Of a stretch of 64,000 nt of DNA, positions 25,177 to 34,701 are shown piece after piece. Both the position numbers and the translations under genes were made by a program. Source of the DNA: Planctomycetota bacterium. GTDB lineage: Bacteria; Planctomycetota; Phycisphaerae; Sedimentisphaerales; Anaerohalosphaeraceae. The stretch is taken from contig JAKPDO010000047.1 in assembly GCA_029552545.1 (NCBI GenBank), positions 110,042 to 174,041 of the forward strand, in the 5' to 3' direction. Numbering within the stretch: the first letter of the stretch is position 1; every line of letters begins with the position of its first letter. The notes under the pieces were generated by a model that did no database searches, was not told where the DNA came from, and worked only from the letters and a program-made list of their open reading frames with translations.

Positions 25177-26588
25177 ATCCGATTGTCGGACTCAACACTG
25201 TTTCTGTTTTCTTTATCCTCCTGTCTTTTGGCATTTTGCTGGTCTGGAAACTCCAGAAATTAATTCCAACTGACTTGTTTTTGCCGGCAGTTCTCTTTCT
25301 TTTTCTCGGACTGCTCGGGCATATCAGCAATCTTCTCGAGTGGTCCGGAACCGCCCCCTTTATAGACCGCTATGGCGATTTGGCGGACATTCTTCAGCCG
25401 ATTCTTTTTGCGGTATTTGTTTACACAATGATTCACCACCGCCAGCGGGAACAAATTGTCGCCAGCGAAGCCAAATATCGGCTTCTGGTGGACAATCAGA
25501 GCGACCTGATTACCAAACTGGACGCCAAAGGCAACTTCCTCTTTGTCAGTCCTTCCTACTGCCGGCTGTTCGGCAAATATGAAAAAGACCTTTTCGGACG
25601 GCCCTTTCTGGAAGAGGTTCTGCCGGAGGATCGAACACGAATCCGCCAGGAAATGGATATTCTCTATCTGCCCCCTTACACCTGCCGATTTCGCCATTCG
25701 GCTCAAACAAAATACGGACTGCGTGTTCTATCATGGTCCTACCGCGCTCTGCTCGACGAAAAAGGCAAACCGTTGGCCATTGTCGGCATCGGCCGGGACA
25801 TTACAGACCAGGTCCAGGCCGAACAGGAACGAGAGAAGATGCTTCAGCGGTTGGAAGCCAAAAACCGGGAACTGCAAAGTCTGGTTTATATTTCTTCCCA
25901 TGATCTCCAATCTCCGCTGGTCAATATCCGCGGTTTTACCGGAGAGCTGAAAACCACCTGCGAACAGGTCAAAAATGTCCTGAAAGAATGCGGACAATAT
26001 GAGCGGATAGAGCCGCTCCTGAAAGATGTAGAACAATCCCTGTACTTCATCGATTCCGGGGCGGAAAAAATGCAGACCCTGATTGACGGTCTGCTCAAAT
26101 TGTCCCGCATCGGTTCGATGGAACTGACCGTCCAAACGGTCCATATGAACGGACTGATGAAATCCATTATTGAGGGATTGCGTTTCCAAATCCAAAAGTC
26201 CGGCTGTGAAATCATCGTTGACAACCTTCCTCCTTGCTACAGTGACCTCTATCAGGTCAATCAGGTCTTTACCAATCTGCTGGACAATGCCGTCAAATTT
26301 TTGGACCCTTCCCGCCCCGGCAAAATTCACGTGACCGGGCAGGAAAGAAACGGCGTCTGTGAATATCGAGTCATCGACAACGGCATCGGCATCGCACCGG
26401 AACACCATGAAAAAATCTTCGAAATCTTCCACCGGCTCAATCCGGACGGCCCCGTCAAAGGAATCGGTTTAGGACTGGCCATCGTCCGGCGGATTCTCGA
26501 CAAACTGGACGGGACTATCCGAGTCATCTCAGAAGACGGAAGGGGAGCTGAATTTATTGTAACTTTGCCTGCAGTTCCCGCCTCGTAA
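25173..26588 (+). CDS. Membrane histidine kinase with PAS domain, orphan
   Basis: About 471 residues from the ATG at 25173, set by AAGGAG upstream and overlap with the preceding stop. Three membrane helices (about 5-25, 33-57, 70-90), a PAS domain (YRLLVDNQSDLITKLDAKGNF ... VGIGRDITDQ), a coiled linker, a HisKA helix with SSHDLQSPLVNIRGF (H-box; Q replaces the usual K/R) and an HATPase domain (VFTNLLDNAVKFL, DNGIGIAPEHHEKIFEIF, GIGLGLAIVRRILDKLDG). The HDLQSPL sequence is typical of phytochrome-like and PAS sensor kinases. No response regulator is adjacent, so the partner is unknown. Confidence 0.9.
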   Translation: MNPIVGLNTVSVFFILLSFGILLVWKLQKLIPTDLFLPAVLFLFLGLLGHISNLLEWSGTAPFIDRYGDLADILQPILFAVFVYTMIHHRQREQIVASEAKYRLLVDNQSDLITKLDAKGNFLFVSPSYCRLFGKYEKDLFGRPFLEEVLPEDRTRIRQEMDILYLPPYTCRFRHSAQTKYGLRVLSWSYRALLDEKGKPLAIVGIGRDITDQVQAEQEREKMLQRLEAKNRELQSLVYISSHDLQSPLVNIRGFTGELKTTCEQVKNVLKECGQYERIEPLLKDVEQSLYFIDSGAEKMQTLIDGLLKLSRIGSMELTVQTVHMNGLMKSIIEGLRFQIQKSGCEIIVDNLPPCYSDLYQVNQVFTNLLDNAVKFLDPSRPGKIHVTGQERNGVCEYRVIDNGIGIAPEHHEKIFEIFHRLNPDGPVKGIGLGLAIVRRILDKLDGTIRVISEDGRGAEFIVTLPAVPAS

Positions 26589-26738
26589 AAAGTCGACAAA
26601 GACGATACCTTATCTTTCCCTTTTTCCCTCTCCAAAAAGAATTTCCAAGAAATCTTTCAAGTTTTTAGACCCAAACGGGCGAAACATTTCGCGGGGAGAG
26701 AAACAAAAGGTCTGAACCGATTATACTGGGAACGCTAT

Positions 26739-27641
26739 ATGCATCTGAGCCGAACTGTTTTTTCCCTCCTGCTCACAGGAACCCTCATCATCCAATCCCC
26801 TGCCCAGACTCCTTCATCTTCCCGCCCCCTGCGGATGTCCGATGCCGGCGTTGACCGAGACATACTTCATGCCGCCACGTTTAACATCCGAGTCGGCCGT
26901 TACGCGTCCGGCAGCCGGGATTGGTCCCTGCGGCGAGCCATGGTCATTTCTCTCCTGGCGGCGGAACAATACGATGTCATCGGTCTCCAGGAAGCCCTGC
27001 CCTATCAGCTGGATGAAATCCTCCAGGGGCTGCCCCAGTACGAAGCTTACGCCGTCGGACGCAACAGTGACCCGGACAAGGGGGAAACCTGTGCCATCCT
27101 TTATAAGAAAAATCGCTTTTACAGAATTGATTCCGGCACAATCTGGTTCTCCAATTCCCCCTGGGAGCCCGGCTCCAAATTTGCCGGTACACTCTTTCCC
27201 CGGATCTGCAGCTGGGTACGCCTGGCTGATCTGGAAACCGCCCGCTGTTTTTATGTTTATAATGTCCACCTGGATAATCTGTCTCAGCGCGCCCGCACCC
27301 GAAGCATTGAAATCTTGAACGACCTGATTGCCTCCCGCAAACACAGGGACCCCTTCCTTGTGATGGGAGATTTCAATATGGAAATTGACAATCCGGCGAT
27401 GCAGATTCTTCAAAATGCCGGAAAAAACAGAATGCTGGACACATGGGGAGCCCTCTACCCCCACCGATTAGACGAAGGAACGTATCACAAATTTCACGGC
27501 TCTATCCTCGGCTCAAAAATCGATCATATACTCGTCGATACAAGGGTTCGAGTATTAGCCGCTGCGATAAATCGAAGGGACTTTTCAGGCCGCTATCCTT
27601 CCGACCACTACCCGGTTTCCGCCCTTGTTCAGATTCCGTAG
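26739..27641 (+). CDS. Secreted endonuclease/exonuclease/phosphatase-fold hydrolase
   Basis: 300 residues. A signal peptide (TVFSLLLTGTLIIQSPAQ) precedes an EEP domain with all catalytic motifs: ATFNIRVGR, IGLQEALPYQLDEI (metal-binding Glu), FYVYNVHLDNLSQRAR, LVMGDFNMEIDN (Asp/Asn), KIDHILVD and the terminal PSDHYPVSA (Asp-His). The family covers nucleases, phosphodiesterases and inositol phosphatases; this secreted subtype is common in polymer-degrading bacteria and the substrate cannot be told from sequence. It ends 6 bases before the converging fmdB gene. Confidence 0.88.
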   Translation: MHLSRTVFSLLLTGTLIIQSPAQTPSSSRPLRMSDAGVDRDILHAATFNIRVGRYASGSRDWSLRRAMVISLLAAEQYDVIGLQEALPYQLDEILQGLPQYEAYAVGRNSDPDKGETCAILYKKNRFYRIDSGTIWFSNSPWEPGSKFAGTLFPRICSWVRLADLETARCFYVYNVHLDNLSQRARTRSIEILNDLIASRKHRDPFLVMGDFNMEIDNPAMQILQNAGKNRMLDTWGALYPHRLDEGTYHKFHGSILGSKIDHILVDTRVRVLAAAINRRDFSGRYPSDHYPVSALVQIP

Positions 27642-27647
27642 GCCGAT

Positions 27648-27950
27648 TCATTGATTGGAAGCCGCCGCTGTTTTGCCGGCAGACTTCGATTCCGATGAAG
27701 CTGAACCGGCCGATTTTTCGCTTTTCGGCTTCGGGGAGTCCTTTTCAGAGGCCTTCTTATAACTTTCTGAGCGATAGTCCGTCTGATAAAAGCCGCTGCC
27801 CTTAAAAATCACACCCGCTCCCGTCCCCAGAAGCCGTTTCAGCTTCTGCTTTCCGCACTGAGGGCATTTTTTCCGGGGAGATTCCGTGATGGACTGAAAA
27901 ATCTCCATCGTCTGTCCGCAATTATCACAAAGATATTCATAGGTCGGCAT
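27648..27950 (-). CDS. FmdB-family zinc ribbon protein
   Basis: 100 residues from the ATG at 27950 (MPTYEYLCDNCGQTMEIFQ), which has GAGGAG 8 bases upstream; the TTG at 27956 is too close to that site. Two C-x2-C pairs (CDNC, CPQC) form the zinc ribbon of the FmdB/CxxC_CXXC_SSSS family, followed by GSGFYQTDYRS, and a Lys/Ser/Ala-rich disordered tail. The function of the family is unclear; it is often found near chaperone or translation genes. The start lies just past the grpE stop, placing it last in the stress operon. Confidence 0.88.
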   Translation of the reverse strand: MPTYEYLCDNCGQTMEIFQSITESPRKKCPQCGKQKLKRLLGTGAGVIFKGSGFYQTDYRSESYKKASEKDSPKPKSEKSAGSASSESKSAGKTAAASNQ

Positions 27951-27952
27951 AA

Positions 27953-28576
27953 TCAAGACTCCTCAGAATGCTCCTTGGGCTGTCCCGCATCTTTCAAAGC
28001 ATCCGATGCAGATTCCGCAGATTCTGTCGGCGGACTTGGAGGAAGTTTATTGACAATCACTTTGGCCGGACGAAGCACCTCATCGCCCAGCAGGTAGCCC
28101 GATTGATGCACCTCAAGCACAACGTTATCCCCTTGCTCGGGTCGTGTACAGGTCATTAGTGCCTCGTGCGGCCCGGGTGTAAAGGGCTGGCCCACCGGCT
28201 CCATTTTCCGAACCCCCAGGCCGTTCAGCGTGGCAAGCATATGCTCATAAACCATCCGAATCCCCTCCACCAGTTTCGGCAGGGCATCCGGACCGGCCTG
28301 ATTCGACACCGAAGCCAGTGCATGCTCCAGGTTGTCCAGCGAAGACAGCCACGACCGCAAAAGAGTCCGTTTCTCATAAGCCACGGCATCTGCAATCTGC
28401 CGGGCTGTGCGCTTCTGATAATTGGCATAATCTGCACTGAGCCGCTGGAGCTGCTCAAAAAGCTTCTGCTTTTCCTCTTCGAGGGCCCTGCACTTTTCCT
28501 GAAGCTCCGCAAGCTCCTGCGGCACAGAGTCCGTTTTTTCCTTTTCTTTTTCCTGTTTATCCGGTTTCTGCGTCAT
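27953..28576 (-). CDS. grpE: Nucleotide exchange factor GrpE
   Basis: 207 residues. A charged coiled-coil N-terminus (about 1-60) leads into the GrpE core: SADYANYQKRTARQIADAVAYEKRTLLRSWLSSLDNLEHAL, and a C-terminal beta domain with VGQPFTPGPHEALMTCTRP and VLEVHQSGYLLGDEVLRPAKVIVNK, the GrpE signature. It releases ADP from DnaK. An extra Ser/Pro/Glu-rich tail of about 30 residues follows. It is 12 bases downstream of dnaJ. dnaK is not in the window. Confidence 0.96.
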   Translation of the reverse strand: MTQKPDKQEKEKEKTDSVPQELAELQEKCRALEEEKQKLFEQLQRLSADYANYQKRTARQIADAVAYEKRTLLRSWLSSLDNLEHALASVSNQAGPDALPKLVEGIRMVYEHMLATLNGLGVRKMEPVGQPFTPGPHEALMTCTRPEQGDNVVLEVHQSGYLLGDEVLRPAKVIVNKLPPSPPTESAESASDALKDAGQPKEHSEES

Positions 28577-28588
28577 AGGGACTTTTCC

Positions 28589-29725
28589 TTATACGCCGAA
28601 ATGTCTGCGAATCCGTTCAAAAAAACTGCGGCTTTCCGAATCAGTCTGTTTGGCCTCAATCTCTGCATACTGGCGCAGGAGCCGTTCCTGTTCAGGGGTA
28701 ATTCGACGGGGAATTTCCACAGCCGTCTGGACCAGTAAATCTCCTTTCGCACCGGTCCGCAAGTCCGGCAGTCCCTGTCCGCGCACCCGAAAAATGCTGC
28801 CGTGCTGAGTTCCCGGAGGAATCTTCAGCTGACGTGTACCGTCCAGGGTCGGCACATCAATTGTTGTCCCGAGCGTCAATTGCGTAAAGCTGAGCGGCAC
28901 CGTCACCATCAAGTCTGAACCATTCCGCATCAGGAACGGATGAGCTTTAATCCGCACATAGCAGTACAAATCCCCGTGCGGTCCGCCGAATCGGCCGGGC
29001 TCGCCCTCGCCGCTGATGCGGATTCCCTGTCCTTCGTGCACGCCCGGCGGAATCTTCACCGTCAGGGTGCGCTGCCGAGGCGTTGTACCGGTCCCCCGGC
29101 AGGTTCGGCACGGGTCTGTAATGATTTGTCCGCTCCCGCGGCACTGCGGGCAGGTTGAAACCATCTGGAAAAACCCTCCCAGACCCGCCCGCTGAACCTG
29201 TCCGCTGCCGCCGCAAGTCGGGCAGCGGCTCGGGGTTTTTCCTTTGGCCACCCCGGTTCCCCCGCACTCACTGCACGTATCCTGACGTGTAAACTCAATC
29301 GTCTTTTCCGTTCCCCGGGCCACCTCTTCGAGGGTCAGTTCCACCGTCGTTTCCAGGTCATACCCTCGAACCGGACCCCTGGCAGCTCCGGTTCGGCCTC
29401 GGCGTCCGAAGATATCTCCGAAGATATCTCCGAAGATGTCGCCGAACATGTCGCCGATGTCTTCAACGTTCATCCGGCTGTAGTCATGGACGCCCACTCC
29501 CCGGAGCCCGTCATGACCGTACTGGTCATAGCGTTTCCGTTTTTCCGGATCGCTGAGAACCTCATAGGCCTCGGCACACTCTTTAAATTTGGCCTCGGCC
29601 TCTTTGTTGCCCGGGTTTTTGTCCGGATGGTACTTGATGGCCATTTTTCGATAGGCGCGTTTAATCTCATCGGGGGTGGCATTGCGATCCACACCCAGCA
29701 CTTCATAGTAGTCGCGTTTGGCCAT
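28589..29725 (-). CDS. dnaJ: Chaperone DnaJ
   Basis: About 378 residues from the ATG at 29725 ([12 protein letters not shown]), preceded by GAGGCGACG. The J domain has KYHPDKNPG; the G/F linker is short and contains a repeated GDIF unit. Four zinc-binding CxxCxGxG repeats are complete ([32 protein letters not shown]) and the substrate-binding C-terminal domains follow ([21 protein letters not shown]). It stimulates the DnaK ATPase and hands over unfolded clients. It is separated from groEL1 by a hairpin that could reduce read-through. Confidence 0.97.
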   Translation of the reverse strand: MAKRDYYEVLGVDRNATPDEIKRAYRKMAIKYHPDKNPGNKEAEAKFKECAEAYEVLSDPEKRKRYDQYGHDGLRGVGVHDYSRMNVEDIGDMFGDIFGDIFGDIFGRRGRTGAARGPVRGYDLETTVELTLEEVARGTEKTIEFTRQDTCSECGGTGVAKGKTPSRCPTCGGSGQVQRAGLGGFFQMVSTCPQCRGSGQIITDPCRTCRGTGTTPRQRTLTVKIPPGVHEGQGIRISGEGEPGRFGGPHGDLYCYVRIKAHPFLMRNGSDLMVTVPLSFTQLTLGTTIDVPTLDGTRQLKIPPGTQHGSIFRVRGQGLPDLRTGAKGDLLVQTAVEIPRRITPEQERLLRQYAEIEAKQTDSESRSFFERIRRHFGV

Positions 29726-29740
29726 CGTCGCCTCAACATG

Positions 29741-29795
29741 AAAACAATGCCGCGTCCGAATCATTCACCGGTCAGCCGGCAATCCGGACGCGGCA
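29741..29795 (-). terminator. Hairpin between groEL1 and dnaJ, possible terminator or attenuator
   Basis: TGCCGCGTCCG (29748-29758) pairs perfectly with CGGACGCGGCA (29785-29795), with an inner CCGG/CCGG pair in the loop. On the minus strand the second arm is followed by TTGTTTTC, a weak U-tract. It lies 18 bases past the groEL1 stop and just ahead of the dnaJ RBS, so it may act as a partial terminator, or an mRNA stability or processing hairpin that lets groEL and dnaJ-grpE be expressed at different levels. Confidence 0.6.
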
Positions 29796-29812
29796 CTGGG
29801 GTTGCTGCTCGA

Positions 29813-31429
29813 TTAGAACACCGCACCCGGCACGGCGTTCTCCTTCTTGTCTTCTTTTAACTCTGTAATCACCACATTGGTCGTCAGCATCAGACCGGCC
29901 ACAGAAGCGGCATTCTGCAGGGCCGTCCGGGCCACTTTGGCCGGGTCAATAATGCCGGCTTTGAACATATCGACGTATTGGCCCGTCAGCGCATCGTACC
30001 CGATTGTTTCGCCCTTCTCGAGCAGTTCGGCTACGACGACCTGGCCGTCTCCGCCGCCGTTGTCCACAATCTGGCGGGTCGGGGCCTTCAGGGCCTCAAT
30101 CACAATATCATATCCGATCTTTTCATCGCCTTTGGCCTTGGCCCGGGCCTTTTCTACTTCTGCAATTGCCCGCAGGAAGACCACACCGCCGCCGGGCACA
30201 ATCCCTTCTTCCGCTGCTGCCTTGACCGCATGCAGGGCATCATCCAGCAGGTCTTTACGTTCCTTCATCTCTGTTTCCGTCGGAGCACCGGCTTTAATCA
30301 CCGCCACGCCGCCGGTCAGTTTTGCCAGACGCTCCTGCAGCTTCTCGCGGTCATAATCGCTGGTGGTTTTCTCAATCTGATGACGAATCTGGTCGCAGCG
30401 GGCCTGAATGTCCTTCTTCTTGCCGGCCCCTTCAATGATGGTTGTGGTTTCCTTGCCCACCACCACCCGTTTGGCCCGGCCCAGCTGAGACAGTTCAATC
30501 TTTTCCAGCTTGATGCCCAGGTCCTCCGTAATCACCTGGCCGCCGGTCAGAACGCCGATGTCCTGCAGCATGGCCTTGCGGCGGTCGCCGAAGCCCGGCG
30601 CCTTGACGGCACAGACCTTCAGCACACCCTGCAGCCGGTTAATCACCAGCGCTGCCAGCGCCTCGCCCTCCACATCCTCCGCGACAATCAGCAGAGGCGC
30701 GGACACATGGGCAATCCTTTCCAGCAGCGGAATCAGTTCCCGCAGGTTGCTGATTTTCTTCTCGTGAAGCAGGATATAGGCGTCTTCGAGCACACATTCG
30801 AGGGTATCCGGATTGGTCATGAAATACGGAGAGATATACCCTTTGTCAAACTGCATTCCCTCGACGACCGTCAGCTCGGTCTCCATTCCCTTGCCTTCTT
30901 CGACCTCAATGACGCCTTCCTTGCCGACTTTGTCCATCGCCTGCGCCAGAATCTCGCCGACCTCCGGATTGTTGTTGGCGCTGATGGTTCCGACCCGGGC
31001 AATGTCCTCATGCCCTTTTACCGGCTTGCTGACGGACTTGATATACTCAATCGCGGCCTCAGCGGCCTTGGTAATCCCCCGCTGAATCGCCACCGGATTC
31101 ACACCGGATGTCACATACTTCAGCCCTTCCGTATAAATGGCCTCCGCCAGAACCGTCGCGGTTGTTGTACCGTCTCCGACGACATCGCTGGTCTTGCTGG
31201 CTACCTGATTGACCATTTTAGCCCCGACATTCTGGAACGGCTCGGGCAGCTCGATTTCCTTGCTGACCGATACGCCGTCTTTGGTAATCTTCGGCGAGCC
31301 GTAGCTTTTCTGCAGCAGCACATTCTTGCCGGTCGGTCCCATCGTGACCTTTACCGCCGCGGCCAGACGGGCCAACCCCTCTTTCAGCTGGGCTCGCGCC
31401 TGTTCCTGAAACATCATCTGTTTTGCCAT
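29813..31429 (-). CDS. groEL: Chaperonin GroEL, copy 1 (distal)
   Basis: 538 residues, full length for Hsp60. ATP-binding and hinge motifs are present: [36 protein letters not shown], and [17 protein letters not shown]. The C-terminus ends [11 protein letters not shown] and lacks the Gly-Gly-Met tail of E. coli GroEL. The N-terminus ([19 protein letters not shown]) also differs from the second copy. Two GroEL genes flank groES, which suggests that the two rings have distinct clients or expression. The dnaJ gene follows after the hairpin. Confidence 0.97.
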   Translation of the reverse strand: MAKQMMFQEQARAQLKEGLARLAAAVKVTMGPTGKNVLLQKSYGSPKITKDGVSVSKEIELPEPFQNVGAKMVNQVASKTSDVVGDGTTTATVLAEAIYTEGLKYVTSGVNPVAIQRGITKAAEAAIEYIKSVSKPVKGHEDIARVGTISANNNPEVGEILAQAMDKVGKEGVIEVEEGKGMETELTVVEGMQFDKGYISPYFMTNPDTLECVLEDAYILLHEKKISNLRELIPLLERIAHVSAPLLIVAEDVEGEALAALVINRLQGVLKVCAVKAPGFGDRRKAMLQDIGVLTGGQVITEDLGIKLEKIELSQLGRAKRVVVGKETTTIIEGAGKKKDIQARCDQIRHQIEKTTSDYDREKLQERLAKLTGGVAVIKAGAPTETEMKERKDLLDDALHAVKAAAEEGIVPGGGVVFLRAIAEVEKARAKAKGDEKIGYDIVIEALKAPTRQIVDNGGGDGQVVVAELLEKGETIGYDALTGQYVDMFKAGIIDPAKVARTALQNAASVAGLMLTTNVVITELKEDKKENAVPGAVF

Positions 31430-31484
31430 ATGTTCCTAAACCTCCCGCCTTTTCAGGCGTTTGCTGGAATCCTGTCCTTTTCCC

Positions 31485-31775
31485 TTACTGTTCGACAACG
31501 CCTAAGATCTCGCTTTCGCGAAGAATCTTATACTCCACGCCGTCGATTTCCACATCACTGCCGCTGTATTTGCCGAAGAGCACAATATCATTTTTGCTCA
31601 CGGACATCTTGGCCCTGGTTCCGTTTTCCAGCCGCTTGCCGTCTCCGACGGCAATCACCTTGCCCATCAGGGGTTTTTCCTTGGCCGTATCCGGCAGGAC
31701 AATGCCGCCCGGGGTCTTTTCTTCCGCTTCCTGAGGCTTTACGACAACTCGATCATCCAGTGGTTTGAGTTTCAT
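31485..31775 (-). CDS. groES: Co-chaperonin GroES
   Basis: 96 residues, canonical length. MKLKPLDDRVVVKPQEAEEKTPGGIVLPDTAKEKP is the standard N-terminus and mobile loop (the loop IVL tripeptide is intact), and the protein ends VDGVEYKILRESEILGVVEQ. It caps the GroEL cylinder. It lies between the two groEL genes, 53 bases after copy 2 and 55 bases before copy 1, so it could serve both. Confidence 0.97.
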   Translation of the reverse strand: MKLKPLDDRVVVKPQEAEEKTPGGIVLPDTAKEKPLMGKVIAVGDGKRLENGTRAKMSVSKNDIVLFGKYSGSDVEIDGVEYKILRESEILGVVEQ

Positions 31776-31828
31776 AGGGTTCCTCTCCTGTTATCTTCTT
31801 TCAAGGTTTTCCGTATTGATTGATTCCA

Positions 31829-33490
31829 TTACATCATATCCATATCATCCATATCTTCCATATCCGGACCGCCGCCGAACCGGTCGCGCTTGCTGCCCTT
31901 CTTGTTGTCTTTGGGCTTTTCCGTTACGACGCAGTCCGTTGTCAGCAGCAGACCCGCCACAGAAGCCGCATTCTGGAGAGCAATACGGGTCACCTTCACC
32001 GGGTCAATGACCCCGGCCTCCAGCAGGTCTTCATAGGTATCCTTGTCTGCATTGTACCCGAAGCCGCCTTTGCCCTTGGCCACCTTGCTGACCACCAGCG
32101 CCCCGACGGCACCGGCATTCTCCGCAATCCAGTAGCAGGGCATCTTCAGGGCATTCATCACAATTTCGGCACCGGTTTTCTCATCGCCCTTCAGGTCCAG
32201 ATTGGCCACTTCCTCTATGCACCGCACGAGGGCCACACCGCCGCCGGGAACAATGCCTTCCTCAATCGCCGCACGGGTGGCGTGCAGCGCATCTTCAATG
32301 CGGGCCTTCTTTTCCTTCATTTCCGCCTCGCTGGCGGCCCCCACATTGATTTGCGCCACACCGCCGGTCAGCTTGGCCAGCCGCTCCTGCAGCTTTTCCC
32401 GGTCATAATCGCTTGTGGTGGTCTCAATTTCACTGCGGATTTGCGCAATGCGGCCCTGGATGGCTTTCTGCGTGCCGGCCCCTTCAATAATCGTTGTATT
32501 TTCGCTGTCAATCGTCACCTTGCGGGCCTGGCCTAATTGAGACAGACGAACCCGATCCAGTTCGATGCCCAAATCCTTGAAAATGGGCTCGGCACCGGTG
32601 AGAATCGCAATATCCTCCAGCATCGCTTTTCGTCTGTCGCCGTATCCGGGCGCCTTGACCGCCGCCACCTGCAGAATCCCTCGCAGCTTGTTAACCACCA
32701 GCGTCGCCAGCGCCTCGCCTTCCACATCCTCGGCGATAATCAGAAGCGGACGCTTGACCCGTGCAATTTCCTCCAGCAGCGGTACCAGTTTGGCTACGTT
32801 GCTGATTTTCTCCTCATAGACGAGAATATAGGGTTTCTCCAACTCGCAGACCATATGGTCCGGGTCTGTGACAAAGTGCGGAGAAAGGTAGCCGCGGTCA
32901 AACTGCATTCCCTCCACATACTCGACGGTAGTTTCCAGGCCGCGTCCTTCTTCCACCGTAATGACACCGTCTCTGCCCACCCGCATAAAGGCCTCGGCCA
33001 TTTTTTTGCCGATTTCAAAATCGTTATTGGCGCTGATGGCGGCAATGTTGATGATGTCATCTTTCTTGGAAATGTCGATGGGCTTGGCAATAGACTTCAA
33101 TTTTTCTACAGCAGCTGCCACGGCCTTTTGAATCCCCCGATTCAGAGCCATTGCATCCGCCCCGGCCGCCAGATTTTTGTAGGCCTCTTTAAAAATCGCT
33201 TCAGCCAGGACTGTCGCTGTAGTTGTACCGTCCCCGGCTACTTTCGAGGTCTTGCTGGCGGCCTCCCGAACAAGTTTGGCCCCCATATTTTCCGTTTTGT
33301 CCAGCAGTTCAATCTCTTCGGCTGCCGTAACGCCGTCTTTGGTGACCGTCGGGCCGCCCCAGCCCTTGTCAATGACGGCATTTCGACCGCGGGGTCCAAG
33401 AGTGGACTTGACCGCAGCAGCAAGTTTTTCCACGCCGGCCAGCAATGCACTGCGGGCATCTGTTTCAAACGATAATTCTTTCGCTGCCAT
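31829..33490 (-). CDS. groEL: Chaperonin GroEL, copy 2 (promoter-proximal)
   Basis: 553 residues with [40 protein letters not shown] and [16 protein letters not shown]. The C-terminus differs from copy 1: [18 protein letters not shown], an acidic Met-rich tail instead of the GGM repeat, which lines the cavity floor in E. coli. It is the first gene of the stress operon. The 270 bases upstream contain no CIRCE inverted repeat that I can see, so HrcA control is not supported, and I could not identify a confident promoter. Confidence 0.97.
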   Translation of the reverse strand: MAAKELSFETDARSALLAGVEKLAAAVKSTLGPRGRNAVIDKGWGGPTVTKDGVTAAEEIELLDKTENMGAKLVREAASKTSKVAGDGTTTATVLAEAIFKEAYKNLAAGADAMALNRGIQKAVAAAVEKLKSIAKPIDISKKDDIINIAAISANNDFEIGKKMAEAFMRVGRDGVITVEEGRGLETTVEYVEGMQFDRGYLSPHFVTDPDHMVCELEKPYILVYEEKISNVAKLVPLLEEIARVKRPLLIIAEDVEGEALATLVVNKLRGILQVAAVKAPGYGDRRKAMLEDIAILTGAEPIFKDLGIELDRVRLSQLGQARKVTIDSENTTIIEGAGTQKAIQGRIAQIRSEIETTTSDYDREKLQERLAKLTGGVAQINVGAASEAEMKEKKARIEDALHATRAAIEEGIVPGGGVALVRCIEEVANLDLKGDEKTGAEIVMNALKMPCYWIAENAGAVGALVVSKVAKGKGGFGYNADKDTYEDLLEAGVIDPVKVTRIALQNAASVAGLLLTTDCVVTEKPKDNKKGSKRDRFGGGPDMEDMDDMDMM

Positions 33491-33760
33491 AGCACTTCTC
33501 TCTCCTGTGTTTCTTCTTCTACTCTGTCTCCGTACTTATTTGGCAAAACCTTCTATGCAAACCAAATACCAAAGCCAATACCGCCAAACTGTTACAAAAC
33601 TCCTTTTTTCTCTAAAGAATTGCTTTCATTAAGGTTATAAAATCTCTTTCCTCGAAGCAAAATTTCAAAATACACTCCGATTCTGCCAATTTAAGCCGGA
33701 TAAAAACCCAAAGGACGGTCAACTTGACAGGTTATAATAGGAATTCCGGATAAAAGAAAA

Positions 33761-34477
33761 TTATTTTCGGGTTTTTTCCGTGATTTCCGGAGGGCGTATA
33801 TAATAAGGAACTAATTGGAGAGGTTCTTCAAACTCGCCGGAAAGATATTTCTGATACGCAATTCGGAGTATCCCGCCGGCACGTGCAGACCAATAGTCCT
33901 CAGGTAAAATCTCAATGCCGGCAGAATCAAACAAATCCCTGTGGTAAAAGAGCCCTTCGCCGACAACAGCAGAATTGCCCAACATCCGAAGTTGACAAAT
34001 AAGCTGTTGAGACGAAATCAGCATATCACCGATATGCTTTATCCATTTATTTTTATCCCTTTTATAAACAGCCGAAAAAAAAGAATTGTGTTTTGCATCG
34101 AGAACCACAGCCAGATATTTCGGAGATTCGCGCTCATTATCGATATATCCTATCGCATTATGCGCTATCGTATCGAGAGTGTTGACAGAAACAAGAGGGA
34201 TTTTCCGAGAAAAACTAAGCATTTTTGCCGTCGTAACGGCGATTCGAAGGCCTGTAAAACTCCCCGGACCGCCGGTAAAACAAAACGCATCAATGTCATT
34301 CAAAGAGCAGTCGGATTCCTTCAGGACCGTTTCCATCGATTCAAACAGTTCGCTGCTGTGTCTCATCTTCCCGGAAAAGACCTTCTCCGCCAACAGAATC
34401 TCCCCCCTTCCGACCGCTGTTGAACCGATCCGTCCCGAACAATCAATCGCCAGCAAATACGGTCCTTCTCTTTTCAA
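33761..34477 (-). CDS. tsaB: tRNA threonylcarbamoyladenosine biosynthesis protein TsaB
   Basis: 238 residues. The YeaZ/TsaB signature is clear: LLAIDCSGRIGSTAVG at the start and DAFCFTGGPGSFTGLRIAVTTAKMLS in the middle, the ASKHA-like dimerisation region. TsaB partners TsaD and TsaE in making t6A37 on ANN-decoding tRNAs. Translation apparently begins at a TTG (34477), preceded by GAAAGAGAGAGA. It runs in the same direction as the chaperonin operon but is 270 bases away, so co-transcription is uncertain. The C-terminal half is more divergent, as is usual for TsaB. Confidence 0.92.
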   Translation of the reverse strand: MKREGPYLLAIDCSGRIGSTAVGRGEILLAEKVFSGKMRHSSELFESMETVLKESDCSLNDIDAFCFTGGPGSFTGLRIAVTTAKMLSFSRKIPLVSVNTLDTIAHNAIGYIDNERESPKYLAVVLDAKHNSFFSAVYKRDKNKWIKHIGDMLISSQQLICQLRMLGNSAVVGEGLFYHRDLFDSAGIEILPEDYWSARAGGILRIAYQKYLSGEFEEPLQLVPYYIRPPEITEKTRK

Positions 34478-34618
34478 TCTCTCTCTTTCCGCACAGTGTT
34501 TTTGGGGGTTCCCACAACCGGCGGAATGATAAAGACCCCTGACAGGAAAAACAAGAATCAGTTCACAAGGTTTTGGGTTTTTTCCCTTGCAAGAACAATT
34601 TTTTGGCTTTACACTGAC

Positions 34619-34646
34619 CTGTCAATCCGAGGGGAGTGCCTATAAT
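34619..34646 (+). promoter_or_regulatory. Candidate sigma-70-type promoter for the large secretin gene
   Basis: CTGTCA (34619-34624), 16-base spacer, perfect TATAAT (34641-34646), followed by a leader of about 50 bases before the GTG start at 34702. The -35 hexamer matches only 4 of 6, so the call leans on the -10. Confidence 0.5.
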
Positions 34647-34701
34647 GGTTCGTCGGATGGTTTTGAAAACGTCATAATTATATGAAATGCTGGAGGTAAC
34701 G

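Noticed and set aside
29978..31768. 596-residue plus-strand frame opposite groEL copy 1
   Set aside because: Antisense shadow; GroEL is certain on the other strand.
33725..33738. TTGACA and TATAAT close together on the plus strand as a promoter
   Set aside because: Only three bases separate the two hexamers, and no plus-strand gene follows within a reasonable distance.
33491..33760. CIRCE operator upstream of the chaperonin operon
   Set aside because: No TTAGCACTC-N9-GAGTGCTAA-like inverted repeat is visible; HrcA control is unsupported.
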